Origin: Bimuria novae-zelandiae CBS 107.79
Lineage: Eukaryota > Ascomycota > Dothideomycetes > Pleosporales > Didymosphaeriaceae
Reading direction: 5' to 3'
Length of the DNA: 64,000 bases
Assembly: GCA_010015655.1 (NCBI GenBank)
Contig: ML976656.1
Location: 1,716,856 to 1,780,855 of the forward strand
This document shows positions 34,050-47,308 of this stretch, piece by piece (position 1 is the stretch's first letter; the number at the start of each line of letters is the position of its first letter). The notes beneath the pieces were generated by a model, which saw nothing but the letters and a program-made list of their open reading frames with translations, was not told the DNA's origin and ran no database searches. Made by a program: the position numbers and the translations under genes.

Positions 34050-36188
34050 GGTAACTTATAAATTTACTAATATAGTCTTTTACTAATAAAATAGTAGTAC
34101 TAGTATTTTGTAGGTTAATTAAGACTCGTAGGCCTAATGTGCTATATTTAGGATTAATTATCTTATAAGTGATAAAGAAATCTTCTTATGCCCTAGATCT
34201 AGATATCTTAGATACATCTATAGTAATATATATGTTAGTAATCTCTACTTAAGATTGCAGTCATGCTTTAATATTCTTACTATATAGTAATATTTATAGA
34301 TTCTTATATTATATAATGAGGTATTATTAACGTATCGCGTTAGATAGTGTAAAGTACTTTTTAAGTATTATTAATTATTCGTACGGGATATATTTTTCAA
34401 AATTAAATAACGGTATTTTATAATAATTATTTTACTAATTTTAAAGTTAAATTTTACTAGAGCTTTCTTTTAACGCTTAAACTTAAAATCCTTACCGTCT
34501 TATTACTTATATTCCTACTAGTATAGCTTTTACTAAGTAATAATACGATAAGCTATTAATATAGCTTCCTTATGATAATTTATAAGTTACAGTTTAATTA
34601 GTGCTATTAATGTAGGCAAATCTACTGCTATTATAGTAAGATTTACGTACTACTAGGGGTTGTTTTCCTAAGCAGTATCCTTTTAAATAAATAGCTAACG
34701 TACTTAACAAGCGAGCTGGCAGTATAAGCGAGCTAGTATCCCACCAACCTTCTATCGCCTTTATAGCGACCTAACTTAATAACATAATGTAATAACTATA
34801 TATAATTACTATTATAGATTTAGTAGTATTTATAGTACACTTTATATACGTTTGCGCGGTATGCCTAGTCTCTTTATAATAGCTATAGCGCGTTAAAGCC
34901 TACTAACTAGCACCTAATTATGCTTTACCTTAATGCGTTTTACTCTCTAGCTACTATTTAATGTCCTTTTAAGTAATAATTTCTTTTAATTTTACCCTTA
35001 TTAGAGTGTCTTGCTCTTATATCTACTTCTTTTATTACTTTTTACGTATTATAGCTATGCTATTTACTTATTTAAGCCTCGTAATCTAATCGCGCATAAG
35101 CGTACTTTCATAAACTATTACCTTAGCGCCTTTTTTAAGTTAATTAAGTGCTATAATAATAGAAGTAGTTAATAAGCTCTTATATTTTAAATTTTATTAT
35201 AAATTAATATTAATTAAGCCTCTAGCTTGCACGCGTTACTTAACATTTTATTTTTCTAAAAAGTAATCTTTAGTTAAGACGGCATTAGCGTATAAAGCTT
35301 AATATTAAGCTTTAATATTACCGCCTTTAGGTTATATAGGACTAGGCTAGCGCTTTAAAAGCTTGCGTAAATATTCTTCTTTAAAATTAACTATATATAG
35401 GCTAAGCAGAAGGCTAGTAAGGACTCTAGCTTTATAATATAGCTAATATAGTTACGTATTAGACTCTTAATCTGGCGACTATACGCGCGCTTTAACGGCA
35501 AAAAGTAGCTAATATTAAGTAGCTATAAAAAGTGCAATAAATGTGAAAGTATATAAAAACTAATAATATTTTTTTATAAAGCTCTTAAAATTTAAGCAAG
35601 TAATAGCTTTTATTACTATTAAGTATAAGTAGCTAGCGCGCGCCTACCCTACGCTCTACTATATACTTAATAAAATAATTTAGCTACACTACTGTAATCT
35701 TATTAGTAGTTTAGCTATTGTTACTAATAGCGAAAGCCTGATTACGTGGTATATTATTAGCTTAGTACTAGGTAAAGAGGTAATACTACCTAAGAAAAAT
35801 AATAAAGGAAGGAATTACTTAATTAGCAGCATTAATTCTATAAACTACTATAGTCTACATATAATTATTTAACTAGATAGGCTTTAGTTTACTATATTTT
35901 TTAAGATTATAATAATAAGCTGCGCTACTATCTTACCTATGATACAGCTAGTCTTATTAAAGTTATAAGTATTTTTATTATAGATACTATAGGTGGCCTT
36001 CGTACACGATACAAGCTCGAACTAAGTCCTAATTACCTCTAGATTCTTATATAAAGCTCGTTAATTATATAGCTAATTAAATCGTGTATTAAGGCAATCT
36101 ATTCGCTTAACAAAGTTATATAGCTAGTTCTTGCCTATCTAGCCAGCGCTGCGCTTAGCGAGTAGCTTATCCGCCATATCTCGTATAG
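34050..36188. other. RIP-mutated repeat DNA, family not assigned
   Basis: Extremely AT-rich sequence with stops in all frames. It may be the gag/5' end of copia 3, but I read no motif and saw no second copia 3 LTR. A GC-richer patch lies at 36130-36188, next to the gypsy 2 LTR. Confidence 0.5.
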
Positions 36189-36352
36189 TGTAATGGGCTA
36201 CGTCCGATTGTTGCCTCGGATTCTTAACCCTCGGTTATGCGAACCCTAGATATATAAGTTCAATGCCGAAATCTTAAATTTAAACTCTTTATTAAATTTA
36301 CAAGTATTTTCTTTGCACTTTTAGCTCCTTAAGCACTTAGTTCCTTATATTA
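36189..36352 (+). repeat. Gypsy 2 5' LTR
   Basis: Starts TGTAATGGGCTACG; about 164 bp. It aligns with 43477-43642 with mainly transition differences (TGTAATGGG versus TATAATAGG at the start). The right limit is set by loss of similarity after CCTTATATTA. Confidence 0.75.
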
Positions 36353-36399
36353 AATTTAATATCTCTTACCTATTATGGGACAAGTAAATTTGAAATATA

Positions 36400-39300
36400 A
36401 TTATTAACTAAAGCTATAAAGTAGCATATAAAGTTAAAAAAAATTTATAAATAAATATTATAAAAGTAACAACTAGACCTGCGAGAAAACAGAACCCTTC
36501 CTAGTAAGTCATTAATAAATAGTTTTAATAGACACTTAACGCTAGTAAGACTATTTTTACAAAAAAAAAGTTATAAAAATAAGCATAAAGCTTTTTACTA
36601 AAGTTCTACGTCTTAGCGTAATCAATTATGCGTAACAAGCTATTAGTTTATAAAATAGTAATAGCTAAGGAAATAAAAAAATAGACTCCTTATTTATAAG
36701 TAAACTCTAGGTATTAGGAGTAGACAAGAACAAAATATAATAATTTATAAGTAAAATTAAAGTATTTATCAACTTTTAAAATACCTTTTAGACTTTATTA
36801 TAAGTAGCAAGAGGACTAACTAAAAATATAGTAAAAAAGTACTAAAAACCCCTAATAATCTTATAATATACTTAAAAGACAGGCGGTACGAATTAGCTAT
36901 TAAAAGTAGACTAATAAATAGAGCTACTAAAGAGATTAATAATATAGCTTATCTTAAACTAAGGAAAAAGCTGCTATCCTAAATTTTTTAATCTAGCCTA
37001 TATTAATAGTAAACAACGGGATTACCACTACTTTAAAATAGTAATATAATATAAGCTCCTAGTGGATAAAACCTACATTAGAAATATATCTAAATATATT
37101 ATTAGTTAATTAACAGGACGTGCAGCGATAGTAAGAATTACGTATTTAGATTACTACCTAAAATACACTAAAGCTAACCTCTAAAAGTTATTAGACTATA
37201 ACTTTTATAACTCTCTAGCGAAAGAAATCGCGTGTAACTACTTACTTATAATATATTATAGGAACTAAAAAGCTTCGTAATTTTAATTTTAACTTTAGTA
37301 ACTACGCTATAAAGCTAAGGAGTATATTTTTTTTTTAAAAAAAAACTTATACCTTTAAAGCCCTTGCAATAACGTACGGGACTAAATAGTCATAATAAAT
37401 ATAAATAATAATTAGGACCTATAAAGGGTCTAAAAAAAGTTAATAAGATTAAAGAAAACCATTTTTAAAATAAATAATAATTACTAAAATTTTCTACTAA
37501 AACCGGAGCACTAGACAAGATAGATTAAGAACCTACTTAAGCTAACCATAAAAGATATTTAGCTAATAAAGCTAAGATAAAAGACACTAAGCGACAAATA
37601 AAGCTATAAGATACAGATTTAGTAACACCTAAAAATAAGCTATGTAGGTGTCGTGCAACGGAATAGAAATCCGTAAACAAAATAGTTCCTATTTTTATTA
37701 TAGAGATACAGGACACCGCGTAAATTAGTATAAATTTTTACTTATAATAAAGCTAGCACAAGTTCGCGCTACTATACTTATTGGTAAAAAAATTTAAAAA
37801 AGAGTTTAATATAGATTCTGTTAATTTAAAAAACTAAATCTATTTAGTAATAGTCGCCACTAAAAGGTAGAAGTAGGAAAAGAGTAAAAAAATAAGTTTT
37901 AATAGCTTTTGAAAGCTATAGTTAGACATAATACTAATAATAATGCACTTGCTTATGAATTACATTATATTTATATTAATGATAATTGGTTTAAGTTATT
38001 TAACCTTTAGATTTATATTAAAATTTTTATAACAAAAGCCTACTTACAGCGTAAAAATCCACCCTTTCTATAAAAGGTTATTAGTATTAGAAGCATGTAA
38101 CTCTTCGTACGTAAAATAGTCCAACTAAAAGTAAATATTAATTGCTATATAAACCTAATATATTTATATATCCTACCTAATATTAAGCTATACAATCTAA
38201 TCCTTAGCCTAAGGTAAATAAAAAAGCATAGGGTTAAACTGGCCTTAGCGAAATTTTTTATTTACATTAAAAGTTTAAGTACTTATATTCTTGACTAAAA
38301 AGGTACAGAAATTATTAATAAAGCCTTAAAAGGTATTAGCTATAGCTTTCATAGCCTTATATTAGCGTAATTAACGCCTAGAAAATAGGGCTAAAGTATT
38401 TTTTATATTAATAAAAGATATATAGAAGGCATTAACTTGTAAGCTAAAGGTAAATTTATAAAAGTTACTACCTAAAGCTTTTAAGGACCTGTGTCGTATC
38501 TTTTATAAGGAACAAGCTGACAAGCTCCTCCTACACTATAGACCTAGAGTAGATGTTTCTATCCCTCTTGTGAAAAAAGATGGCAAGATCCTAGAGAACC
38601 TTTATAGCCTTCTATTCAATATCTCTCTCTAAAGAGTTACTCGTCCTTTCGAAAGAGCTTACTAAATACTTAAATAATAGTTTTATTTAAGTAAGTAAGT
38701 CTAGCACTGTCGTCTTAGTATTGTTTACTAAACATTTAATTAAAAGACTACGCTTTTATAGTAATTATTGAGTCCAAAACGCTATTTTAAAGACGGACTA
38801 GTACCTTTTACTATTAATTAGTAAAACCTTTTAGCTTCTTATAAAGGCTGAATTATTTAGTAAATTTAATATATTTTGAACCTTTTATAAGCTTTAACTA
38901 GTAAAAGGCGACGAATAGAACATAGTATTTAAAATTTAATTTAGTTTCTAGAAGTAGATAATAGTTCCTTTTAGCCTAGGTAACGTGCTAAGTATATACT
39001 AGTATTATATAGATAACGTTCTTATCTTCTCTAGTAGTAGTTAAAAAGACCATGAAGAGAAAGTACGTACTATAATTTAAAAGTTAAGATCTATAGGATT
39101 GCATTTAGATATTAAAAAATTTAAGATTTATATTAAAAAGACTAAGTACCCTAAACTTATTAAAAAAGTTAATTAAGACGTAAGCATAGACCTAGATAAG
39201 CCGAAATAATTTAAAAATAAAAGCTACTAACTTTAGTAAACAGAGTCTAGAACTTAATTAACTTTGCGAATTTTTATTAAAGATTTATATAAAACTTCTC

Positions 39301-41470
39301 TAGCATAGTAAGCCCCCTTATAAAGTTTACTAGGAAAGGAGTAGAATTTATTTAGGAATAAAAGTAGCAGCACGCATTAACTTTTTAAAAATAGTATTCT
39401 ATATAGACTTTACGCTAGCCTACTTTAATTCTAAATAAAAATTTGTACTAAAAGTAAACACCTTTAGCTAGTTAACTAAAAAATACTTTTCCTAGTATAA
39501 TAAGAATAAGATTCTACGTTTAGTAGCTTACTTCTAAGCGAAGAATAGCCTGGCAGAATATAACTACGTTATTTATAATAAAGAAATAGTTATAGTTATT
39601 AAATACATAAATAAATAAGATTATATATATTAAGTAGTAAAGTACCTTACAGTCTACAATATTTATAAGAATTTTAGGTATTTCGCTACTAAATCAAGGT
39701 TAGACGAACGACATATTTAGTACGTAAATATACTTAGCGATATTATTATAAGATTTATATATAAACTAGGGTTGGTAAACTCTAGTGCGAACGCCGTTTC
39801 CTAGAACGACTGAAATCTAATAAAGGATAATAAAGATAATAGATTAAAGTAAAGACACTTTACGCTTTTTTAAAAAATTACGAAAAAAATATTCAAAAGT
39901 CTTTTATCACCTAAATACCTACTACTATAAAGGAACATAACTATACTTAAATAAATAAAAACCTAGCACTTACTTTCCTAATACATTCTAAATTACCTAC
40001 ATTAACCCCCTAAGGTGGCAATAACCCTATTAAACAACGGAAACTAGACTTTAATACTATATAGTAAGTGGTAAAATATAATAAAGATAGCGTATATAGT
40101 GAAATAAAGGCATGTGTTAAGAACAGACTTAGGAAGTTTAAACTTAAATAGAAGTTATTTATTAGTATCTTAGAATATATTATAGTTAACTAAAGCTACC
40201 TATACTGTAAATTAAGATAATAGGTACTAAAATTAAAATTTTTATAAATAAAGCTAGTAGTGGTCGTGTATAGTTCTTTAGCTTTAAAGTATTTAAAATT
40301 AAAAAAATAACTATAAAATATTTGCTTAAGACTACTTCTTCCTAAGGATAACTAACTAAGTAAGCAGTATATTAAGAACTATAATACTTATAGACGAACT
40401 AAACTATAAAAAGCAGCAAAATAAGGCCTGCTAAAGCCTTTATTACTACCTAAATAAGGAGAAAAAAATATCATAATACATTTTATTATTGCCTTATCTA
40501 AGAGAAATAGCTGTATGAATACTATAATTATTATTAATAGCCTTAGTAAGGACACTAAGTTTATTAGTATTTTAAACTTTAATATACTTATAGTTACGAT
40601 AGTATTTCTTTAACACTAGGTATTAGACAACTTTTTCCCCTTCTCTATTATATTAAATTGCAGGAGACAGTTCGTAAGCAAATTTTAAACTATACTCTAT
40701 AAATAAGTAGGTATTTACCGAAGACTATCTATAATAAAGCACCTAAAAACAGACAAATAAACTCTATCCTTAAAGCCTACCTTTCGACATATTATAACTA
40801 GTAATAAGATAATTAGATAAAGAAGCTTCCTACAGCGTAAATAGCTATTAAAGGGCGAAAAGCTATATTAATAGGAATTAGCTAAATTTTCTTATCCTAT
40901 AGCTAAAATATTAAACTAGTTAAAAACTTTAAAACATGAAGATTAGTATTAGAACTTAGAATTAACGTAAAGAAGGCCACGAATATAATAATAAAAAAGT
41001 GTAAAAAGGTTTTTAACTTCGCCTAAGTAAAAATAATAATAGCCTAATAAGAATAAAATCGCCTAGTAAACTGTTAATATAAAAATACTTTAATTTTAAA
41101 GGAAGGAGATAAGGTGTAGCTAAAGTATAAAAACTATATCTAAAACTAGCCTCTAATTAAGAAGCTTAACTAGAAGTAAGGAAAGTTTACTATAAAAAAA
41201 GTAATAAACTCTTTTGTAGCAGAACTAGATATCCCGCCAAATATGCACCTAAGGTTCTACGTAAATAAGCTGAAGCTAGTCTTATTAAACCCTCTTTTTA
41301 GCTAAATTACTAATAACACTTATCCCGAAGCAATTATAATAAAAGAAGAAAACGAAGAGTATAGTATATTTAATATATATAAAAAACGTTAGTTCTATAG
41401 AGGCAATAAAGTAGAATACCTAGTATAGTAACTACTCTTAAAGAACTTAGGAACCTTATAAGAACCTTAA
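36400..41470 (+). pseudogene. Gypsy 2 Gag-Pol remnant
   Basis: Readable pieces on the plus strand: before RT, DLCRIFYKEQADKLLLHYRP and VDVSIPLVKKDGKILENLYS (38480-38620), typical of the gypsy RT N-terminus; the RT finger and palm are too damaged, but YRxRSYLL near 39010 sits where YLDDILIYS is expected. RNase H remnants are near 39400-39560. Integrase is present as NTIIIIINSLSKDTKFISI (near 40530; usually VVVDRLSK). A chromodomain-like segment, YRGNKVEYLV, lies near 41400. Stops are abundant. Confidence 0.65.
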
Positions 41471-41479
41471 CTAAGCTAC

Positions 41480-43470
41480 TACGTTATACTATTAAAAGAT
41501 GTTTACTGAGCTATATTAAAATTATAATATAAAACTTTTAATAGGATTCTACTGTAATATCCTGTAAATTAGCTTCTATTTACGCCTAAAGGAGGCTCTA
41601 CGATGACTGCCTTACTAAGGTAAAAAATTTAGTTATATAAAGGTATTTAAGATAAGTGTAGGAATAATATTAGTAAGGAATAAAGTTAAGTATTAGGTAA
41701 GGCTAAGAATTAGGCTAAGAAAAAGTATAAGTAATCTTATTTACTTAGAAAAGGAAGTTAAGAAGGAATTCTAAAAATATTATCGAAACGATTCTTAAAA
41801 CTACTAAGGATAATAAGGGTACTAAATGGGTCTTATAATAATATAAGATAACCCTAACAAAAGAAGGGAGCTTTAAAAGTAAACTAAAGATAAGAAGGAG
41901 AGAGGAATTAGGCAAAAACGGTATTTTTAGCTATTAAAGAAAAAGTAAAACTTTCTTTAATAATATCTAGATTTTCTTCTCTACTATCTAATATATTGCT
42001 AAGGTTAAGAAAGCTATTACCCTCCTTATTTAAACACTATTTAATTATAATAGCCTAAAGCTACTATCGTAAGCCCTAGAAAGCTAAAGTAGGCATATTA
42101 GCACCCGCGAGGATATTATCTATTACTTAAAAACTATTTATTATAATACTCTTATCCACCACTATAAACTTGCTAGAGAGCTACACGATGTTAGTCTTAA
42201 AAGACAGCTTTAGTATTTAAAAGGAACTTATAAAAGGGCACTTACACTATTAATAAAATATTTAAAGCTAGCAGCATAAACTTAAAAACAAATTAAAAGG
42301 TTTTTTAACCACGATAGCGATGCGCTCTAAGAGCTAAATATTCTTAAAAAAAAGTAACAAGGCTTAAAGTAATAGTAGTCTTACTTTTAAAGGAGATATA
42401 GTAATTAATAATAGTAATCTTACAAGTAGAATAAAACGCGTTATAGTTAGTAAGAAAGGTTTCTTACTCTTAACTACTTTTTAAAATCTTATTTATAAGA
42501 TAGTTTATACTAATAATTATAACATTAGCAAACTCTTCACGCCTAACTTTATTAAGGATAGGCTAAATTTAGATAGGAGAAGAAGTTAGTAGAGTACGCC
42601 TTAAAGTTATCTAGAATAAGTTAGACTAAAGTATACTTATCTAGTATAGTACTCCTCGCAGGACACTGTCTTGCACGCTAGTATCTACTAATAGACATAT
42701 TTATAAGTAATATAATTAATATAGTAGCGCTTAATTATTGTGCGTAGTAAAATTAGGCCTTAAAAGCTAAGCTTGTTACATTAGTAAGTGCGCACACCTA
42801 GGCTAATAAAAAACTAAAAAAGAAGTTAAAAAAGTAAGTAGATAAGTTAAAAGATAAAATAAAGTAAAAAAGGTATAAACAAGGATCTAAAACTTACTTC
42901 GCGAGCTTTAAAAGGACTTCACTTCTTAATAAGCTAGCTAAGGAGGATTATGTTAGTATTAAAAATAGTAATTTTATTTTCAAATAGCTTAGTTATTTTA
43001 AATTAGTAGTTAAGTAATTATAATAGGGATAAGACTTCCTTAATTTTATGATTAAAATTAATAGTAGGTCTTTAACGCCTAAGAGTTCTTTTTATGTAAG
43101 TATTACGCGAAAGGCCAGCTATTTTATTAAAATAAAAATAGGAATTAGATTATAAAGTTAGAAAAAACTAGGCTAAAAGCCAGATGTTATAGTGCCGTAA
43201 AGTTAAGATAAAGAAGAAAAAGTATTAAAAAGTACGGTTTAGAAGCTAACTAAGAAGTAATTTTATAAATATAATAATAAGTAAACACACTAGCGTGAAT
43301 ACATTGCTATAGTAACTACTTATAGCAAGAATATAAAATTAGACACCCAAGAACGGAACTAGTAAGAGGTTTATAATAGTAAGAAAATTATAAGTAGATA
43401 ATAAAATAATCGCGAAGCTATATAGTAAGATAAGACGTAAAGAATTTTCTTTACTCTAATAGAGGGACGT
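41480..43470 (+). other. Extra 1.9-kb region of gypsy 2 between chromodomain and 3' LTR
   Basis: This sequence lies after the last pol domain and before the 3' LTR, and is conserved in the reversed copy at about 56460-58430. A plus-strand frame near 42060-42280 retains STREDIIYYLKTIYYNTLI and HHYKLARELHDVSLKRQL with few stops, which suggests it once coded for a protein. I recognise no family. It could be an added gene, a displaced Gag-like frame, or a fused host sequence. Confidence 0.5.
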
Positions 43471-43476
43471 ACAGTA

Positions 43477-43642
43477 TATAATAGGCTACCCCTAGTTATT
43501 ATCTTAGATGCTTAACCCTTAGTTATGCAAACCCTAGATATATATAAGTTCAATGCCTAAAGCTTAACTTTAGACTTTTTATTTAAATTATAAGTATTCT
43601 ACTAGCACCTTTGGCTTCTTAAGCACCTAGCCCCTTATATTA
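43477..43642 (+). repeat. Gypsy 2 3' LTR
   Basis: About 166 bp, preceded by a purine-rich stretch (AGAGGGACG, 43461-43469) in the place of a polypurine tract. Confidence 0.75.
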
Positions 43643-44380
43643 AGGTCTCTTAATAACGTAAAAAAGTTTAGAAAAGAACATTATTACGTAATAGTAATTT
43701 CCTATATCCTAATACTACTCATATTTAAGGCGTAGCTTTTTTTTAATATACTAGGTTATAAAGGCATATTACTTAATTAGAAATTAGGAATAATTTATTA
43801 AGTTTTTAATATTATTTTACTTCTTAGCTATATATCTAGTGTGCTTAATGTAGGGAATATTATTATAAATATAGTTTTATATAGCCTTAGTGTAAAGATC
43901 TGTAAGGGTCCTTATTTTATAAATATAAGTCTTAATATAGTAAAATAGTTTAAAAAGTTATAAAAGGTGACGTAGGGCGCTAAAATACAACTATTAAAGC
44001 TAATTAGTTATTATTAGTCTTAGTTTAGTGCAAGTATGTGTAATTAACCTACTACTGTAGTAAAAATATATAAGATAAGTTTAAAACAATATATAGGGTA
44101 TATAATAAGTCGCGCGTACGTAAATAACACCCTAAAGTCTATAATGGATTAGTTAAGTCAATATATAAATAAGGGTATAGGTCTAGGCATTACTAAAATA
44201 TAAAATAGAGTGTACTAAAAGGGAAGCTTTTATGCTAAAAAGCTATTAAGGTTTTCTAAATACGACCTTTTAAGTAAGACTTTCTAAGTAACGCGCTAGC
44301 CTAGTATTTTATTTTAAATTAAAAATTAGTTATAATGGTAACTATATAGTATACATGCCTTACTATCACGTCCTCTATTA
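43643..44380. other. RIP-mutated repeat DNA, family not assigned
   Basis: AT-rich with stops in all frames. A purine-rich plus-strand stretch suggests an element read on the plus strand, but I found no readable domain. It is the target DNA of copia 4. Confidence 0.4.
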
Positions 44381-46540
44381 TGTAGCTGAGTATCACCGTG
44401 CCGTATATCCACAGTTTGGGTCGCTCTACGCCATTTTGGCCCATTATGGCCCTCTGTGCGCCCTCGGGGCGAGGTCAGATATAGAAGGGGGATAATTTCA
44501 CACTATAGGTATATATAACTAACTAAGGGTCTAACTTGGCAGGATTAGGTAACTCTAGGTATATAGCCATCGCTACTTAAGTAAAAGCTTGGTAATAATT
44601 CGCTTCTTCTTTTATATACTAAATATAACCCCTTAAGTCTCTATCTTGTTACTATACTCCCTGCCCTATCTGTTTTCTTACATTTTACGTTAGTATTTAT
44701 TAATTTCTAAGGGTGTTATTAAGCCTATTTAAGGCTTTAACTTGGTAGCAGCTATTAGAGTATTATAGCAGATATCTTTCTTATTAGCTAGTTAGCTAAT
44801 CTTCTCTACGTATATAGCTTAAAAGAGTTGGATTATTTAGTAATGTTAGTCCTTAATAATCTTTACGCTAAAGGAACTACTAAAAGAAATTTCTTTTTAG
44901 TAAAGGTATACTTCTCTTATAGGCGCTTAATTATTTACTAGGCCTCTTACTTTTTCTACCTATAATAATCTAATATAATATCGTCTACGTAGAAGAAGAT
45001 AATAATTTTATTTTTAAGAAGGTAATATAGTACGTAAGGCATAGTTTAAAAGCTAAAAGCTTTAAGTATTATAGTAAATTCTTTCTGCTAAAGAATTAGC
45101 GAGATCTGTAGACTATATAGAGCATTATTAACTTAGAGGATTGTCCTAGGTTTTCGATAGCTATAGGGCATTCTTATATATACTTTTTAATCTATTATTG
45201 CATAGACAAAGGCGTTCGTGACGTCGTATTATGTAAGCTCTAAGTAGTAGTGAGTTACAATTACTATTAGCATTTAGAATAACTGGCTGGCGAGTGTAGC
45301 TGCGTAATTGTCCTATAAGGCAATATTCTATTATTAGTCGCCTTAGGTAACTAGTCGCGCCTTGTACTTTAGGGAGTAATAGTGCTTATTAAGTTTATAA
45401 GTATATACTTATATATAGTTAAGGATCTATTATCCTGTTAGTTTAATATTCCTTACTAGAACCTTTAATTATAACTTTATTTATTAATAGCTTATAAGAT
45501 AGGTCTATTTTACTTTTTTAAATTCTTTACTTATTAGGTAGTCCTTAAGCTTAGTACAGCACGTTAATAAAAGTAAAAGTTAACTTTAATAGGGCTTTAC
45601 GCTTTTAGTAAGTAATCTTATTATCTTTATCTTATTAAAAATACCCTTTTTATAGATCTTAACATGACTAGCTTAGATTCCCGCTATAGAAGCTATTGCC
45701 TAAATAATAATCTTAAATAACCTATATTATATTACTTTAGATTAGTTTCTGACTATTAACTAAGTAAGTCATACTACGGATAGTAGTATAGATATAGAAG
45801 TTAAGTAATTATCTTTAATTTTCCCTCCGTAATAGTAGCTTAGTGGGTCTACGTTGTCTTAATAGTCTAATAAGTCCTTAACAGTATTATTTTTATAAGA
45901 GGACTTTATTTCTAATTACTAAGTAGAAGTTAGTAGTTTAATAGATTCTATATGCGTGGCTATTTCTTCTGGCGTTTTATATATAAATTTATCTATTAGG
46001 GTTTTAGTCTTCCTATTAAATATAGACTATTTAGTAAAGATAATGTCTCGGATGCTTATTACCTTCGCAAGCATTAGTATCTAAATATAATAAATATTTA
46101 AGGATTAGTATCTAATAAAATAATTAACTTAAGCTTTTAAATTAAGACGTTATAAAAGTAATTTACCTTAGTAAGTATTATATATTATCGCACGGACTTT
46201 ACAACTATACGACTTTAGGTAGGCAAGATTAGGTTTTTATAGTATAATTATAATCCTATTACTAAATCCGAATCGTATAAAAAATATCTTATATATTATT
46301 TTTTAGTTATTCGCGTAATTTAGCGTTTAGTTATAGAGGTATACTATAGCCTTTATAACTTTAGACTATAGTTTCTAAAATAGGTTTACGTTAAGCTAAA
46401 TTACGGACGATTTCTCTTTATTTATACCCCCTAAGTATTTAGCACCTCTATTTTGAAATTAAGTATTTAGGGCTAAGGGCTTAATAATAATTCCTTAGGT
46501 TACTAATTAATATTCTACTTCTAGTTTTACTATAGTAATT
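44381..46540 (-). mobile_element. Copia 4, 5'-truncated LTR retrotransposon
   Basis: The left end is an LTR-like block, 44381 to about 44628. It starts TGTAGCTGAGTATC, has a GC-rich core (44400-44480), and is followed by CCCCTTAAG, the complement of a polypurine tract. Minus-strand sequence to the right gives copia RT: NYAATLASQLF, then YDVTNAFVYA (45170-45300), with the integrase side further right. The element stops near 46540, where ordinary sequence with PAQR gene homology begins. No right LTR is present. Confidence 0.7.
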
Positions 46541-46589
46541 GTATATTCAGCAATACTCGTAAAAGAGTCTCGCACACCCTTAGCATTCT

Positions 46590-47308
46590 TTAACACGGAT
46601 GACAAGATCGCCCTGCGATTCTACCTCGGCTCTAGTTTTCTCTTGATGTCTTTCTTGGTATATTTTATGTTAAGCGGCGGGATTCATTGACTGACGGAAC
46701 ATAAAGCATATACCACCTCTTCGGGGCGCACTCTGCGACTGTAGCCTGAAACTAGACTACCTTGGCATAATCCTCAATGTATCTGCGACATGCCTAACAA
46801 GCTCGTGGTTCGGCTTTAAGCACGATTGCCACGTTGCTACCACGTATATCAGCCTTACACTGGGACTCTCTGTAATCATAGTGTTTCTCTTTTTGAAACC
46901 CGGTGCAGACGGTGCATCCGCTGCAGTCTGGAGGTAAGACACCTCTTACAAACATACAGACGCAGGGCTGATATTCTTTAGATCGCTAGTTATTGCCGAC
47001 TTAATGGCGACCGAATACACTCCTCTCATCCACGCGTACATTCTTCGCGGAGCGGAGGCATTGGAGTACTTCCCCTGGCGGGCTGCAGCCAAGATGGTGT
47101 CAGTGGACATCATCGGAGTCTTATTTTATATCACTAGATTTCCTGAGAGTCGTTTTCCGGATACGTTTGACATCTGGATAAGTTCTGTATTCGGTTAGGT
47201 TCGAGTTATTGCTGATTACAATTGCAGGGCGCCGGCCATCAGATATTTCATGCCTCGGTAATTATAGGTCGCGTTATCTACCTGCGTGGTTTGAGAGAGT
47301 TGACCTAA
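46590..47308 (+). pseudogene. PAQR / haemolysin-III family gene, 5'-truncated and frameshifted
   Basis: The plus strand carries exons of a progestin-adipoQ receptor/haemolysin-III type seven-helix membrane protein. FFNTDDKIALRFYLGSSFLL lies near 46590; YHLFGAHSATVA follows near 46710, with a one-base shift before KLDYLGIILNVSATCLTSSW (46752 on). A 48-bp intron (46934-46981, GTAAGA...TTTAG) splits an Arg codon. The next exon includes MATEYTPLIHAYILRGAEA and PESRFPDTFDIWISS. A 41-bp intron (47187-47227, GTATTC...TTGCAG) precedes GAGHQIFHASVIIGRVIYLR and the stop at 47306-47308. The HQIFH motif near the last helix is diagnostic. The N-terminus is missing; homology starts some 50 bases after the copia 4 edge. 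In fungi such proteins affect zinc and lipid homeostasis. I infer loss by repeat insertion. Confidence 0.75.

Larger units (their letters stand above)
36189..43642 (+). mobile_element. Gypsy 2 LTR retrotransposon (chromovirus-like), RIP-mutated
   Basis: Direct LTRs at about 36189-36352 and 43477-43642 share GGCTAC, CTTAACCCT, TTATGC, CCCTAGATATAT, AAGTTCAATGCC and CCTTATATTA. Between them, on the plus strand, are RT (38450-39060), RNase H, integrase (40440-40620) and a chromodomain-like end (41360-41420). A further 1.9 kb follows before the 3' LTR. The total of 7.45 kb is long for this class. No matching target duplication is visible (TATAG left, AGGTC right), so an end may be rearranged or mutated. 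A third, reversed partial copy lies at 56284-58528. Confidence 0.8.

Noticed and set aside
35461..35500. tRNA-like string CTTAATCTGGCGACTAT
   Set aside because: No acceptor stem or T arm could be drawn around it.
36184..43647. Target duplication for gypsy 2
   Set aside because: The five bases on the left (TATAG) and right (AGGTC) do not match; TATAG also occurs at gypsy 1 by chance in this AT-rich DNA.
13500..46540. CRISPR-like or tandem array in the AT-rich block
   Set aside because: The apparent repetition of TATTA/TAGCTA words comes from low complexity after RIP; there is no regular spacing.
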